A stretch of 64,000 bases of DNA from Pseudomonadota bacterium (GCA_021821195.1 JAKACT010000002.1:310001-374000); one strand, 5' to 3'. Positions 1 to 8,970 are shown, counted from the stretch's first letter. Notes: generated from the sequence alone by a model not told the origin. Made by a program: numbers and translations.

Positions 1-10
1 GCGCGACCAA

Positions 11-550
11 GTGAGCGCCAGCTTCGTCCCGGCGTGGAAACAGGTGACCCCCGCGCTCGCCGAGGAGTTGGCTGCGTTCTGGCGGGAAAACAAGGCGATT
101 GGCAACGATGCGGAAATGGCGCGGCGCGCGCAGCAGGCGGTGTGCGTCGCCCGCGACGAGGCGGGTGCGCTGTGCGGCGTCGGCACCGCGGTGGTGAAGG
201 TGCTGCCGCGGTTGCGCCAGCCGACCTATTACTACCGCCAGTTCTTCGCCAAGTCGCTGCGCGGCCGCCAGCAGGAGCTGGCGTTCTTCCAGCGCTGCAA
301 GCAGCTACTGCAGGACTACAACGGCAAGCTGCCGCGGCCGGAGGCCCTGGGCATGCTGCTGGAGATCGAGAACGCCAAGATCGCCACCGCCTACCGGCGT
401 GCGGTCGAGCCGGGATTTGATGCGGTTTTTATCGGATACTCGCCGCGTGGCCTGCCGCTGCGCGTGTCCTATTTCGACAACGCCAGCCTCTTGCCCGCGG
501 GGCCGGCCGGGGGGCGGCAACGCGGGCTGGCGGCAGAAGCGTCACGTTAA
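11..550 (+). CDS. GNAT-like hypothetical protein (possibly 5'-truncated)
   Basis: A 179-residue soluble protein with no signal peptide or membrane segment. The alternation of short helices and strands, with a central stretch resembling the core of GNAT acetyltransferases (residues ~45-70, ARDEAG..GVGTAVVKV), suggests an N-acetyltransferase-like fold. No catalytic residue can be fixed by eye. The first available start is a GTG 11 bases from the window edge with no stop before it, so the true start may lie outside. It precedes the secreted protease by about 60 bases on the same strand. The function is unknown and the fold assignment is an inference. Confidence 0.6.
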   Translation: MSASFVPAWKQVTPALAEELAAFWRENKAIGNDAEMARRAQQAVCVARDEAGALCGVGTAVVKVLPRLRQPTYYYRQFFAKSLRGRQQELAFFQRCKQLLQDYNGKLPRPEALGMLLEIENAKIATAYRRAVEPGFDAVFIGYSPRGLPLRVSYFDNASLLPAGPAGGRQRGLAAEASR

Positions 551-612
551 CGGGGTTTCCAACAACCAGTCCCGACGCAACAGTCGGGTTGCACACCAGG
601 GAGAACGCAACA

Positions 613-2235
613 ATGAAAGTCCAAGCAAGTCTGCTGAGCCTCGCCATCGCCGCCGCCATCGCTCCGGCGACGGCGGATGCTGCGGTTTCCGCGAAGTCCG
701 CTGCGGTGGCGCGCGCGAACGTGCTGATCGGCAACCAGGCCGCTGCGGTGCGCAAGCACGCGCTCGATGCCTTCGTCGCCAGCGACGCGAGCGTGGATGC
801 CAATGGCACCGAGCACGTGCGCTACCAGCGCAGCTGGCGCGGCATGCCGGTGATCGGTGGCGACTTCGTCGTCCATTCCCGCGGCGGCAAGCTGGCTGGC
901 GTGAGCCAGACCCTCGCCACCGCCGCCCGCCCGGGCCTGGCGGCCCGCGTCAATGGCGACCAGGCCATCGTCGAAGCCGGCGCGGCCTTCCCGGTGCGCT
1001 TCACCCAAGCGCCGACCTCGCGCAAGGTCGTCTATGCCCGCAACGTCGCGCCGCTGCTGGCGCATGAGGTGGTGTTCCACGGCTTCAAGGCCGACCAGAC
1101 GCCGACCGAAATGCATTACATCGTCGATGCGGCCAGCGGCAAGGTCATCGACCAGTGGGACGGCATCCACACCGCCAAGCCGGGTGCGGGCGGCAGCGGC
1201 TGCACCAGCCCCGCCGCGGCCACCGGCACCGGCAAGACCCTGATGGCCGGCGACGTCGTGCTGGGCACCAGCAAGTGCGGCACCAGCTACCAGATGGTCG
1301 ACGTGTCCCGCGGTGGCGGCGCCACCCACAACATGGCGATGCGGACCTCCGGCATGGGCACGGTGTTCACCGGCAGCACCAACGTCTGGGGCAACAACCT
1401 GCTCAGCAATTCGCAGACCGTCGGTGCCGACGCCCACTACGGCGTGGCCACCACCTGGGACTACTTCAAGAACGTGCACGGCCGCAACGGCATCGCCAAC
1501 GATGGCAAGGGCGCGATCAGCCGCGTCCACTACGGCCGCAACTACCAGAATGCGTTCTGGAACGATTCCTGCTTCTGCATGACCTTCGGCGACGGCGACA
1601 ACGGCGCGTCCATCTATCCGCTGGTGGCGATCGACGTGGCCGGCCACGAGATGTCGCATGGCGTGACCAGCCGTTCCGCGGCCCTCGTGTATAGCAAGGA
1701 GTCGGGTGGCCTGAACGAGGCGACCTCCGACATCTTCGGCACCATGGTCGAGTACTACGCCAACAACGCTTCCGATCCAGCCGACTACGTGGTGGGTGAG
1801 GAGCTGTTCCCCAACAACGCCAGCATGCGCAACGCGATCCGTTGGATGTTCAAGCCGAGCCTGGACGGCGCCTCGCCGGACTGCTACAGCTCGACCCTGG
1901 GCAACCTCGACGTGCACTACAGCTCCGGCGTGGCCAACCACTTCTACTACCTGCTGGCGGAAGGCGCGGTGGTGCCCAGCGGGTTCGGCGCCGGCACCTG
2001 GGCCAACCTGACCCCGGCCTCGCTGGTCTGCAACGGCAACACCTCGCTGGCCGGCATCGGCCGCGATGCCGCCGGCAAGATCTGGTACCGCGCGCTGACG
2101 GTGTACATGACCTCCAGCACCAACTACGCCGCCGCGCGTACGGCCACGATCAATGCGTCGACCGACCTGTTCGGCGCCACTTCCGCCCAGACCAATGCGG
2201 TCAAGGCGGCGTGGAGCGCGGTTAGCGTCAACTGA
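613..2235 (+). CDS. secreted M4 (thermolysin-family) zinc metalloprotease precursor
   Basis: 540 residues. A signal peptide (residues 1 to ~22, MKVQASLLSLAIAAAIAP) is followed by a propeptide of the FTP/PepSY type seen in M4 zymogens, then the catalytic domain from about residue 195. The zinc site is visible: HEMSH at 345-349 and the third ligand Glu369 in GGLNEATSD, spaced exactly as His142/His146/Glu166 of thermolysin. Paired cysteines occur near the start of the mature part (GCTSP...SKCGTS) and in WNDSCFC. The ATG at 613 is chosen because it follows GGGAGA and begins the signal peptide; an in-frame ATG at 589 would add eight polar residues. It probably degrades extracellular protein for nutrition or predation. 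There is no C-terminal PPC domain. A strong hairpin terminator follows. Confidence 0.95.
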   Translation: MKVQASLLSLAIAAAIAPATADAAVSAKSAAVARANVLIGNQAAAVRKHALDAFVASDASVDANGTEHVRYQRSWRGMPVIGGDFVVHSRGGKLAGVSQTLATAARPGLAARVNGDQAIVEAGAAFPVRFTQAPTSRKVVYARNVAPLLAHEVVFHGFKADQTPTEMHYIVDAASGKVIDQWDGIHTAKPGAGGSGCTSPAAATGTGKTLMAGDVVLGTSKCGTSYQMVDVSRGGGATHNMAMRTSGMGTVFTGSTNVWGNNLLSNSQTVGADAHYGVATTWDYFKNVHGRNGIANDGKGAISRVHYGRNYQNAFWNDSCFCMTFGDGDNGASIYPLVAIDVAGHEMSHGVTSRSAALVYSKESGGLNEATSDIFGTMVEYYANNASDPADYVVGEELFPNNASMRNAIRWMFKPSLDGASPDCYSSTLGNLDVHYSSGVANHFYYLLAEGAVVPSGFGAGTWANLTPASLVCNGNTSLAGIGRDAAGKIWYRALTVYMTSSTNYAAARTATINASTDLFGATSAQTNAVKAAWSAVSVN

Positions 2236-2255
2236 TCGACCCGGCAAGACGGTAT

Positions 2256-2285
2256 ACGGACGGCCCGCGCAAGCGGGCCGTCCGT
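2256..2285 (+). terminator. hairpin terminator after the M4 protease gene
   Basis: A perfect 13-bp stem (ACGGACGGCCCGC pairing with GCGGGCCGTCCGT) closes on a GCAA loop about 20 bases after the protease stop codon. It lacks a long T run, as is common in very G+C-rich genomes, so it may work as a weak intrinsic terminator or an mRNA 3' end stabiliser. Confidence 0.7.
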
Positions 2286-2355
2286 TCCTGGGGCAGCCAA
2301 AAACCGGCGAACCGTGCGAGAATGCCGGCTTCGCTGCCGCAATCGGCAGTGCGAC

Positions 2356-2432
2356 GCGCCTGTAGCTCAGCCGGATAGAGTAGTGGCTTCCGAAGCCATT
2401 GGTCGGGGGTTCGAATCCCTCCAGGCGCGCCA
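2356..2432 (+). tRNA. tRNA-Arg (anticodon CCG)
   Basis: A complete 77-base cloverleaf can be folded. The acceptor stem is GCGCCTG/CAGGCGC with discriminator G and an encoded CCA end. The D arm is GCTC..GAGT, and the anticodon stem carries the loop TTCCGAA (anticodon CCG, reading CGG arginine codons). The T arm is GGGGGTTCGAATCCC-like. It sits just upstream of the restriction-modification unit, a frequent insertion neighbourhood. I see no duplicated tRNA 3' end on the far side of that unit. Confidence 0.96.
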
Positions 2433-2592
2433 TCCTTCCCCTGCGGATCCCTCCACGCTGGTCCTCGCGGCGATGGGCGCGTGGCTAGCGTGTTCGTGGC
2501 GCGTGCGGAACCGCTAGGTGGCTCCCGCTTCGAGCCTGGTCGACGGTGCCGCTGCTTGGCCTGCCGCCGGCACGCCGGGCGAACCGGCGCCG

Positions 2593-3156
2593 CTAGCGCT
2601 GGGCGGCGGATGACGCGTATTTTTCGAGGAGCTCGGTCATCGGCCGCAGGTCCTGGATATAGACGTTCTTGCAGTCGGTCCAGAATGTCGTCCCGTTGGC
2701 GGGGTCGGTCTCCCCGGCACGCCATACTTTTCCCCGGTCCAGCTCTTCCAGCGAGCACCAGCCCACCACGAACGCGCGCTTGAACCGCTCCATCGTTGCC
2801 CGATGGTCGTCGCGGTCGCGCTGCAGCGATACGAAGATGAATGCATTGGGCCGCTGGTGTTCGTGGTTGTACAGCGGCACGCTGCATTCGTAGCCTGGCA
2901 ACGGGCGAACGGTTCGGTCCTTCGTCTTTACATCGATCGTCAGGCCGGGGAGAACGAGGTCTTGGGTCGTTTCGTAGGCCTGCTCGAAGGGAACCGAATG
3001 GGCCTCGAGCAGCCGCTCGACGACGACCTCGCCCAGCGCCCCCACTTGGTTGGCCGCCGCCTCGCGGTGGCTGTTCCCATAAATCGGCATCCCGTCGGCC
3101 CGATCCTGCGCGCGCCGCCAAAGACCCTGCTCATAGTCGATTACGTGGAAGGCCAC
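2593..3156 (-). CDS. PD-(D/E)XK nuclease, putative type II restriction endonuclease
   Basis: 187 residues from a GTG start. The nuclease signature is readable: Gly42-Glu43 in an early helix, then a core strand ending Ile74-Asp75-Val76-Lys77 (the D-x-K half), followed by KTKDR and the block SVPLYNHEHQRP. The last block resembles one in phage-type PD-(D/E)XK proteins of unknown specificity. The start is uncertain: ATG codons occur only downstream (Met23), and the GTG at 3156 overlaps the methyltransferase end by 16 bases, implying translational coupling. The adjacent cytosine methyltransferase makes a restriction partner by far the best guess. The recognition sequence cannot be inferred. Confidence 0.78.
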   Translation of the reverse strand: MAFHVIDYEQGLWRRAQDRADGMPIYGNSHREAAANQVGALGEVVVERLLEAHSVPFEQAYETTQDLVLPGLTIDVKTKDRTVRPLPGYECSVPLYNHEHQRPNAFIFVSLQRDRDDHRATMERFKRAFVVGWCSLEELDRGKVWRAGETDPANGTTFWTDCKNVYIQDLRPMTELLEKYASSAAQR

Positions 3157-4475
3157 GCCTTGGGATCCAATTCGCCACGAGCCCCCCCGGCCGGGCGGCG
3201 GAGGATTTCGGCAAGGTGGCGGCCGACGGCTTCCGCCAACCCCACCGGCACCGCGTTCCCGATTTGGGTGTACTTCGGAACTTCGCGATCGAAGACGCCC
3301 TCGCGCGGATTGCCGGCCCGGCGCAATCCGCCCGTGGTCTTCTTGCCCTCGAATTGGTACCAATCCGGGAACATCTGCAGCCGGGCCCACTCGCGGACGG
3401 TAAGGATCCTGGGCTCGGCGAAATGCACGTAGTCGTCGGGCAGGGAGGTTGCGGTGATGGATGGGCCGCTTGGTCCCCATGTCGACGGCAAGAGCTTCTG
3501 CGCGAACTTCTTGGTCTTGAATTCCTCCGGGATGCGCCCGTTGCCCGCATGCATGGCCTTGAACTTGGCCAAGACGCGGGGCGAGTGGTTGGTGTATTCC
3601 ATTTCGGTGAGGGGCGCGCCCTTCCGCGCGGGCTCCTTGCCGCCGCGCGGCGTACGCAAGCGCTTCTGGACCGGCGTGGTGGCGGCGGACGCGTACTTGG
3701 TCATCGGGGCCGCAGCGGTCGAGCCGCTTGGATCCTTGGCGACCAAGTCGCCAAGCAGTTCCTCCAGGCTGGGCGCGCCGCCGGTGGGCTTGGGCAGGAA
3801 GCCCCGCTCCAGCGCGTCATCCGACGCGCTGTCGTTGACCAGGGGGGACTGCACGTCCTTGCGGATTCCGATCATTAGCACGCGCGGTCGGTTCTGCGGC
3901 ACGCCATAGTCCTTCGCATAGACCAGGCGGTAGGCCACGCGGTACTTCCCCAGGCCCTTGAACGTGGCGTGCACCGCCTGCCAGATCTCGCCCTTCTGCC
4001 CATCGCTCGTCCACTTCGAATTCAGCAGGCCGCGGACGTTCTCGAACAGGAAGGCGCGCGGTTCAAGCCGGCGGATGATCTCCGCCATGTCCTGGAACAA
4101 ATGATTCGAGGGCAGCTCCTTCTTGTCCACCGAGTACGAGCGGCGGTGGCCAATGCCGGAGAAGCCTTGGCAGGGGGGGCCGCCGGCGATGAGGTCCAAC
4201 TCGCCGTGCTTGATGCCGAATTTTTCCTCCAGGCGCTTCTCCAGGTCCGCAAGGTAGGACGGGCTGGACAGCATCGACTTGACGTCCGCGGCATGGAACT
4301 CGGGACGCGCCAAGTCGGGATTGATCTCCAGCCGGTTCCTTATGTAGGTGGCGCGGGCATCGTCATTGAGCTCATTGACGAATACCGGGTAGAAGCCTGC
4401 GTTTTCCAGGCCAAGGGAAAGCCCCCCGCAGCCCGCGAAGAGGTCCATTACCTTGAGCGAATTGCTTGGATCCAT
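3141..4475 (-). CDS. DNA (cytosine-5) methyltransferase of a type II R-M system
   Basis: 444 residues with the ordered motifs of C5 methyltransferases. Motif I is DLFAGCGGLSLG (residues 11-22, S-adenosylmethionine binding). Motif IV is GGPPCQGFS with catalytic Cys102, motif VI is ENV at 145-147, motif VIII is QNRPR at 194-198, and motif X is QIGNAVPVGL near 404. The long stretch between VIII and X (~205-395) is the target recognition domain. It should methylate cytosine in the site cut by the downstream nuclease, protecting host DNA. It lies 33 bases after the regulator gene and overlaps the nuclease gene, so regulator, methylase and nuclease look like one operon. Confidence 0.95.
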   Translation of the reverse strand: MDPSNSLKVMDLFAGCGGLSLGLENAGFYPVFVNELNDDARATYIRNRLEINPDLARPEFHAADVKSMLSSPSYLADLEKRLEEKFGIKHGELDLIAGGPPCQGFSGIGHRRSYSVDKKELPSNHLFQDMAEIIRRLEPRAFLFENVRGLLNSKWTSDGQKGEIWQAVHATFKGLGKYRVAYRLVYAKDYGVPQNRPRVLMIGIRKDVQSPLVNDSASDDALERGFLPKPTGGAPSLEELLGDLVAKDPSGSTAAAPMTKYASAATTPVQKRLRTPRGGKEPARKGAPLTEMEYTNHSPRVLAKFKAMHAGNGRIPEEFKTKKFAQKLLPSTWGPSGPSITATSLPDDYVHFAEPRILTVREWARLQMFPDWYQFEGKKTTGGLRRAGNPREGVFDREVPKYTQIGNAVPVGLAEAVGRHLAEILRRPAGGARGELDPKAWPST

Positions 4476-4508
4476 GTAGCTTGTCGTCCTGCGTGGTGGC
4501 CCGTGGGC

Positions 4509-4784
4509 TCATTCTCGTGGGTTTGTCGTGGCCGGTTGGGGGGCCGCGGCCGCCGCGTCCCCGGCATCCGCGACATGCTCGACCAGGTCCTCGATCCGGC
4601 AGCCGAAATAGCTGCACAACTTGTCCAGCACATGGGTCTGGACGTTGGGGCCGTGCTGGTTCACCAGCTTGGACAGTGTCATTCGATTGAGCCCGGTGGC
4701 GCTAGCCAAATCTTGCAGCTGCATTCGCTTGCGTTCCCGGAATTCGTAGTCAGCAATCCTTTCGCGAAGTTTGAATCTCAACAT
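4509..4784 (-). CDS. XRE-family helix-turn-helix regulator of the R-M operon (C-protein-like)
   Basis: 91 residues from the ATG at 4784; a TTG further upstream could add ten residues. Residues ~15-65 form a Cro/C1-type helix-turn-helix domain (LQDLASATGLNRMTLSKL, then LDKLCSYFGCRIEDLVEHV) followed by an Ala/Pro-rich tail. It opens a probable three-gene operon with the methyltransferase and nuclease. Small XRE controllers of R-M systems delay nuclease expression, and this one has a palindromic operator-like site directly ahead of its start and a second copy 82 bp away. Unlike many C proteins it precedes the methylase rather than the nuclease. Autoregulation is inferred. Confidence 0.85.
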   Translation of the reverse strand: MLRFKLRERIADYEFRERKRMQLQDLASATGLNRMTLSKLVNQHGPNVQTHVLDKLCSYFGCRIEDLVEHVADAGDAAAAAPQPATTNPRE

Positions 4785-4796
4785 AGTCCGAATACC

Positions 4797-4812
4797 GATT
4801 ATTTTAATAATC
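4797..4812. promoter_or_regulatory. operator-like palindrome 1 (GATTAT-N4-ATAATC)
   Basis: GATTATTTTAATAATC is a perfect dyad ending 13 bases upstream of the regulator ATG, over its expected core promoter or ribosome-binding region. The same GATTAT-N4-ATAATC arrangement recurs at 4879-4894. It lies in an A+T-rich block (about 4780-4920) that contrasts sharply with the rest of the window. Confidence 0.6.
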
Positions 4813-4813
4813 A

Positions 4814-4835
4814 AATGATCTTTATCTTGATCATT
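4814..4835. promoter_or_regulatory. inverted repeat AATGATC-N8-GATCATT
   Basis: Seven-base perfect arms separated by eight bases, immediately next to operator-like palindrome 1. It may be a second protein-binding site or part of the regulator promoter. It differs in sequence from the GATTAT dyads. Confidence 0.45.
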
Positions 4836-4878
4836 CAGGGATGTTGCGATCCGTGCGAGATAGATTTAAGCATCATGC

Positions 4879-4894
4879 GATTATTAAGATAATC
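4879..4894. promoter_or_regulatory. operator-like palindrome 2 (GATTAT-N4-ATAATC)
   Basis: GATTATTAAGATAATC repeats the arms and spacing of the site at 4797-4812, 82 bp away centre to centre (close to eight helical turns). This site is nearer to ubiA, so it could mark a divergent promoter boundary or allow looping by the XRE regulator. Confidence 0.6.
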
Positions 4895-5001
4895 ATACGA
4901 TAGATTTGGTAATCTTGGTCGAGTTTGCGATCCATGGCAAGCATGGCAGGCACGGCATGCGAAGCTGTCCGTGCGATCACATCGAACCCCGCGCATCCAC
5001 G

Positions 5002-5925
5002 ATGGCCAACGACCAAGACCCCCATCCCACTTCCGCCACCGAGCCGTACTGGCGGCAGCGCTTGCGGCTGTACTGGAAGCTGGTGCGCGCGGATCGCCCG
5101 ATCGGCTGGCTGCTGCTGCTGTGGCCGACCTGGTGGGGGCTGTGGATCGCTGCCGATGGGGTGCCGCCGCCGTGGCCGCTGCTGGTGTTCTCGCTGGGGG
5201 TCTGGCTGACCCGTTCGGCCGGCTGCGTGATCAACGACTACGCCGACCGCTGGCTGGACGGCAGCGTGGAGCGCACCAAGCACCGGCCGCTGGCCACCGG
5301 CGCGGTGTCCGGCCGCGAGGCGCTGGTCGTGTTCGCGGTGCTGATGCTGGTGGCATTCGCGCTGGTGCTGACGCTGAACCGGCTGGCCATCTACATGAGC
5401 GTGGTCGGGGTGCTGCTGGCGGCCAGCTATCCGTACCTGAAGCGTTACACCTACCTGCCGCAGGTCTACCTGGGGATGGCGTTCGGCTGGGGCATCCCGA
5501 TGGGCTTTGCCGCGCTGACCGGCGGGGTGCCGCCGGTGGCGTGGGTGCTGTACGTGGCCAACATCTTCTGGGCCACCGCCTACGACACCTGGTATGCGAT
5601 GGTCGATCGCGACGACGACATCCGGATGGGATCGAAGTCCACCGCGATCCTGTTCGGCGAGATGGACCTGGTGGCGCAGGGCGTGCTGTACGCCTGCATG
5701 TTCTTCGCGCTGGCGCTGGTCGGCCGCGAGGCCGGCATGGGCGCCTGGTACTGGGCCGGCATGGGCGCGGCATTGGTGCTGGTGGCGTGGGAGTTCGGGC
5801 TGGCGCGCGGGCGCGAGCGCGCGGCCTGCTTCCGCGCCTTCCTGCACAACAACTGGGTCGGGATGGCGCTGTTTGCCGGCATCGCGCTGGACTTCGCCCT
5901 GCGCGCGAAGGTGGTTGCGGCCTGA
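5002..5925 (+). CDS. ubiA: 4-hydroxybenzoate polyprenyltransferase
   Basis: 307 residues, a multi-span inner-membrane prenyltransferase that attaches the polyprenyl tail to 4-hydroxybenzoate in ubiquinone synthesis. Both Asp-rich motifs are present: NDYADRWLD (78-86) for the Mg-diphosphate, and [13 protein letters not shown] (194-206). Eight to nine hydrophobic helices follow the family pattern and the length matches E. coli UbiA (~290). The ATG at 5002 (MANDQDPHP) is preferred over an in-frame start at 4906 that would run into the A+T-rich R-M control region. Confidence 0.95.
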   Translation: MANDQDPHPTSATEPYWRQRLRLYWKLVRADRPIGWLLLLWPTWWGLWIAADGVPPPWPLLVFSLGVWLTRSAGCVINDYADRWLDGSVERTKHRPLATGAVSGREALVVFAVLMLVAFALVLTLNRLAIYMSVVGVLLAASYPYLKRYTYLPQVYLGMAFGWGIPMGFAALTGGVPPVAWVLYVANIFWATAYDTWYAMVDRDDDIRMGSKSTAILFGEMDLVAQGVLYACMFFALALVGREAGMGAWYWAGMGAALVLVAWEFGLARGRERAACFRAFLHNNWVGMALFAGIALDFALRAKVVAA

Positions 5926-5941
5926 GCGCCGGCGCGGCGGG

Positions 5942-6664
5942 TCAGGCCACACGCGCGCAAATCCAAGCATCGATGCGCGCCACGCCCGCGGCGCGCAGCG
6001 CCCTGGCGGCGGCGTGGAGGGTGGCCCCGGTGGTCATCACGTCGTCGACCAGCACCACGTGTGCCGGCAATGTCGCCCGGGCATCCACGCGGAACGCGCC
6101 GCGCAGGTTGCGGCCGCGCGCATCCGCGTCCAGCCGCGACTGCGCGCGGGTGGCCTTGCAGCGGTGCAGCAGCCCGGCGTGCAGCGGCAGGTCCAGCGCC
6201 TTGGCCAGCGGTCGCGCCAGTTCCAGCGCCTGGTCGTAGCCGCGCCGGCGTAGCCGCCCGCGGTGCAGCGGGACCGGCACCAGCGCCTGCGGGCGCGGCA
6301 GGCTGGCGAAATGCTCCGCCATGCACTGCGCCAGCACCCGCCCGGCGGCGAAATCGCGATGGAACTTCAGCCGCGGCAGCAGCCGATCCAGCGGGAATGC
6401 GTAGTCGAAGGCGGCATGCGCCGCGTCCAGCGGCGGCGACTGTGCGATGCAGGCCGGGCAGGTGGCTGGTTCGGGCATCGGCAGGGCGCAGCGCGGGCAG
6501 GCGTGGCGCTGGCGCGGCAAGGTGGCGTGGCAGGCGCCGCAAAGGTCGCGGCCCGGCAGGCCGGGATCGCCGCAGACCAGGCAGCGCGGCGGGAACAGCC
6601 AGCACAGCGGCGCGCGCAGTCTGTCAACTTTGCTAGATCTTGTTTGGTTGACGGTAGTCGACAT
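5942..6664 (-). CDS. comF: ComF family phosphoribosyltransferase-like protein
   Basis: 240 residues. The N-terminus has four CxxC pairs (28/31, 42/45, 56/59, 69/72) forming the zinc-binding region, followed by a type I phosphoribosyltransferase domain with the PRPP loop [13 protein letters not shown] at about 205-217. ComF proteins aid natural transformation by handling incoming single-stranded DNA; the enzymatic role is unsettled. The gene converges on ubiA (16-base gap) and diverges from bioB. Its first ~14 codons are unusually A/T-rich (ACA AGA TCT AGC AAA GTT), probably because they overlap bioB control sequence. Confidence 0.9.
   Translation of the reverse strand: MSTTVNQTRSSKVDRLRAPLCWLFPPRCLVCGDPGLPGRDLCGACHATLPRQRHACPRCALPMPEPATCPACIAQSPPLDAAHAAFDYAFPLDRLLPRLKFHRDFAAGRVLAQCMAEHFASLPRPQALVPVPLHRGRLRRRGYDQALELARPLAKALDLPLHAGLLHRCKATRAQSRLDADARGRNLRGAFRVDARATLPAHVVLVDDVMTTGATLHAAARALRAAGVARIDAWICARVA
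6623..6652. promoter_or_regulatory. putative biotin operator (GTCAAC-N18-GTTGAC)
   Basis: An inverted repeat lies 61 bases before the bioB start, inside the first codons of comF. The E. coli BirA operator has GTAAAC-N18-GTTTAC as its core; this site keeps the same spacing and differs by one symmetric base pair per arm. TGTCAAC also keeps the outer TG of the canonical left arm. The position fits repression of bioB-bioF by BirA. It is a prediction only, since birA is not in the window. Confidence 0.5.
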
Positions 6665-6713
6665 GCGTTCCAGACTGCCCGCCTTCGCGTCCTGCGTCAG
6701 TCGGAAAACCCCC

Positions 6714-7748
6714 ATGCCCGAGGTCGTCGCTTTTCCCATCCGCCATGACTGGAGCCGCAGCGAAGTGGAAGCGCTGTTCGCGCTGCCCTTCACCGAGCTG
6801 CTCCATCGCGCCGCCTGCGCCCATCGCCAGCACTTCGACCCGAGCGAGGTGCAGGTGTCCACCCTGCTGTCGGTGAAGACCGGCGGCTGCCCGGAGGATT
6901 GCGGTTACTGCCCGCAGGCGGCGCGTTACCACACCGGCGTGAACGCGACCAAGCTGATGGACCCCGCCGAGGTGGTGGAGAAGGCGCGCCAGGCCAAGGC
7001 CGCCGGCGCTTCGCGCTTCTGCATGGGGGCGGCCTGGCGTTCGCCGAAGGACCGCGACATCCCCAAGGTCGCCGAGATGATCCGCGAGGTGAAGGCGCTG
7101 GGGCTGGAAACCTGCGCCACCCTCGGCATGCTCAGCGGCGGGCAGGCGCGGGCGCTGAAGGACGCCGGGCTCGACTACTACAACCACAACATCGACACCG
7201 ACCCCGAGTTCTACGGCGACGTGATCCACACCCGCCAGATGCAGGACCGCTTCGACACCCTCGCGCAGGTGCGCGATGCCGGCATGAAGACCTGCTGCGG
7301 CGGCATCGTCGGCATGGGCGAGTCGCGTCGCCAGCGCGCCGGGTTGCTGATGACGCTGGCCAACCTGCCCGCCCATCCGGATTCGGTGCCGATCAACCGA
7401 CTGGTGCAGGTGGAAGGCACGCCGCTGCACGGCATCGTCGAACTGGATCCGTTCGAATTCGTGCGCACCGTCGCAGTGGCCCGGATCCTGATGCCGAAAT
7501 CGATGGTCCGGCTGTCCGCGGGCCGTGAGACGATGTCCGACGAGCTGCAGGCGCTATGTTTTGCCGCAGGGGCGAATTCGATCTTCCACGGGGAGAAGCT
7601 GTTGACCACCGGCAATCCGGATACCGGGCGCGACAAAGCGCTGTTCGAACGCCTCGGCCTGCGGCCGATGCTGGTCGACGCCGTGCGCGACGACGGCATC
7701 GACGCCTGCACCGCCACGGTGCACGCCGGCATCACCGAAGCGGCCTGA
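6714..7748 (+). CDS. bioB: biotin synthase
   Basis: 344 residues, matching E. coli BioB (346). This radical S-adenosylmethionine enzyme inserts sulfur into dethiobiotin in the last step of biotin synthesis. The cluster motif CPEDCGYC gives Cys59, Cys63 and Cys66 for the 4Fe-4S cluster. The downstream motifs [24 protein letters not shown] and [10 protein letters not shown] are family hallmarks. The ATG at 6714 is chosen over the ATG at 6663 (which would overlap the comF start) because it gives the family length. bioF follows after one base. Confidence 0.98.
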   Translation: MPEVVAFPIRHDWSRSEVEALFALPFTELLHRAACAHRQHFDPSEVQVSTLLSVKTGGCPEDCGYCPQAARYHTGVNATKLMDPAEVVEKARQAKAAGASRFCMGAAWRSPKDRDIPKVAEMIREVKALGLETCATLGMLSGGQARALKDAGLDYYNHNIDTDPEFYGDVIHTRQMQDRFDTLAQVRDAGMKTCCGGIVGMGESRRQRAGLLMTLANLPAHPDSVPINRLVQVEGTPLHGIVELDPFEFVRTVAVARILMPKSMVRLSAGRETMSDELQALCFAAGANSIFHGEKLLTTGNPDTGRDKALFERLGLRPMLVDAVRDDGIDACTATVHAGITEAA

Positions 7749-7749
7749 G

Positions 7750-8970
7750 ATGGCGCGCGAGTCGCTGCCCGCCCGCATCGCCGCGCAGCGTGAACGACGC
7801 GCCGCCGAGCAGCGCATCCGCGTCCGCCGCAGCGTGCTGCATCGCGATGGCGCACGTTGCGAGGTGATGGGCGCCGACGGCGTGCCGCGCTGGCTGCTGA
7901 ATTTCTGCGGCAACGACTATTTGGGACTGTCGCAGCAGTTCGCGGTGGCCGGGGCCCTGCAGGACATGGCCTCGCGTGAGGGCGCCGGCGGCGTCGCCTC
8001 GCACCTGGTCTGCGGCCACCATGCCGCCCACGAAGCGCTGGAGCGCGAAGTCGCCGAGTGGCTGGGCGTGCCGGCTGCGCTGCTGTTCGGCAGCGGCTAC
8101 CTGGCCAATCTGGCGGTGCTGCAGGCGCTGCTGGGCAAGGGCGACGTTTGCGTGCAGGACCGGCTCAACCACGCCAGCCTGATCGACGGCGCCCAGCTGG
8201 CCGGTTGCGCCCTGCGCCGCTATCCGCATGCCGATGCCGAGGCTGCCCTGCGGCAGCTGCGCGGCTGGCCGGATGGCGCCGCGCTGCTGGCCACCGACGG
8301 CGTGTTCAGCATGGACGGCGACATCGCGCCGCTGAAGCAGCTGGCGCTGGTGGCGCGGGTGCAGCGCGCCACCCTGTACGTGGACGATGCCCACGGCATC
8401 GGCGTGCTGGGCGAGGAAGGCCGCGGCAGCATCGATGATGCCGGTCTGGACAGCGCCGCGGTGCCGCTGCGCCTGGCCACCCTCGGCAAGGCGCTGGGCA
8501 GCTATGGCGCGGTGGTCGCCGGCGACGCCGACCTGGTCCGCCACCTGGCCGAAACCGCGCGTCCCTATATCTACACCACCGCGCTGCCGCCGGCGCAGGC
8601 AGCGGCCTCGCTGGCGGCGGTCAAGCTGGCGCGTCGCGAACACTGGCGGCGCGAGAAGCTGGCCGCGCTGGTGCAGCGCTTCCGCGCCGGCGCCCGCCGC
8701 CACGAACTGGAACTGCTGCCTTCCGATACGCCGATCCAGCCGCTGCTGTGCGGCGCCGATGCGGACGCGCTGGCGATGGCCGCGGCGCTGGAACGGCAGG
8801 GGTTCTGGGTGGCGGCGATCCGTCCGCCCACCGTGCCGGAGGGCAGTGCGCGCCTGCGCATCACCCTGTCGGCCGCGCATACCGAAGGCGACGTCGACAA
8901 GCTGCTGGATGCATTGGCGCGCGCGCGCGATTACGCGCGGGCCGGCGTGTTCGCCGCTGCCGCCACCTGA
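7750..8970 (+). CDS. bioF: 8-amino-7-oxononanoate synthase
   Basis: 406 residues, a PLP-dependent enzyme joining pimeloyl-ACP (or CoA) and L-alanine to make 8-amino-7-oxononanoate, the first step of biotin ring assembly. The signatures are [10 protein letters not shown] near the N-terminus, the substrate loop [26 protein letters not shown] and the Schiff-base lysine Lys247 in [12 protein letters not shown]. It starts one base after the bioB stop codon, so the two are co-translated. The pathway enzymes bioA and bioD are not in the window. Confidence 0.97.
   Translation: MARESLPARIAAQRERRAAEQRIRVRRSVLHRDGARCEVMGADGVPRWLLNFCGNDYLGLSQQFAVAGALQDMASREGAGGVASHLVCGHHAAHEALEREVAEWLGVPAALLFGSGYLANLAVLQALLGKGDVCVQDRLNHASLIDGAQLAGCALRRYPHADAEAALRQLRGWPDGAALLATDGVFSMDGDIAPLKQLALVARVQRATLYVDDAHGIGVLGEEGRGSIDDAGLDSAAVPLRLATLGKALGSYGAVVAGDADLVRHLAETARPYIYTTALPPAQAAASLAAVKLARREHWRREKLAALVQRFRAGARRHELELLPSDTPIQPLLCGADADALAMAAALERQGFWVAAIRPPTVPEGSARLRITLSAAHTEGDVDKLLDALARARDYARAGVFAAAAT

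Noticed and set aside
547-2433. Long open frame on the minus strand opposite the M4 protease
   Set aside because: Low-complexity His/Arg/Gly-rich translation typical of a G+C-rich antisense frame; the plus-strand protease has full family motifs.
2356-4915. tRNA-flanking integrated island with attachment repeats
   Set aside because: No integrase gene and no second copy of the tRNA 3' end found around the R-M unit; horizontal origin rests only on composition and gene type.
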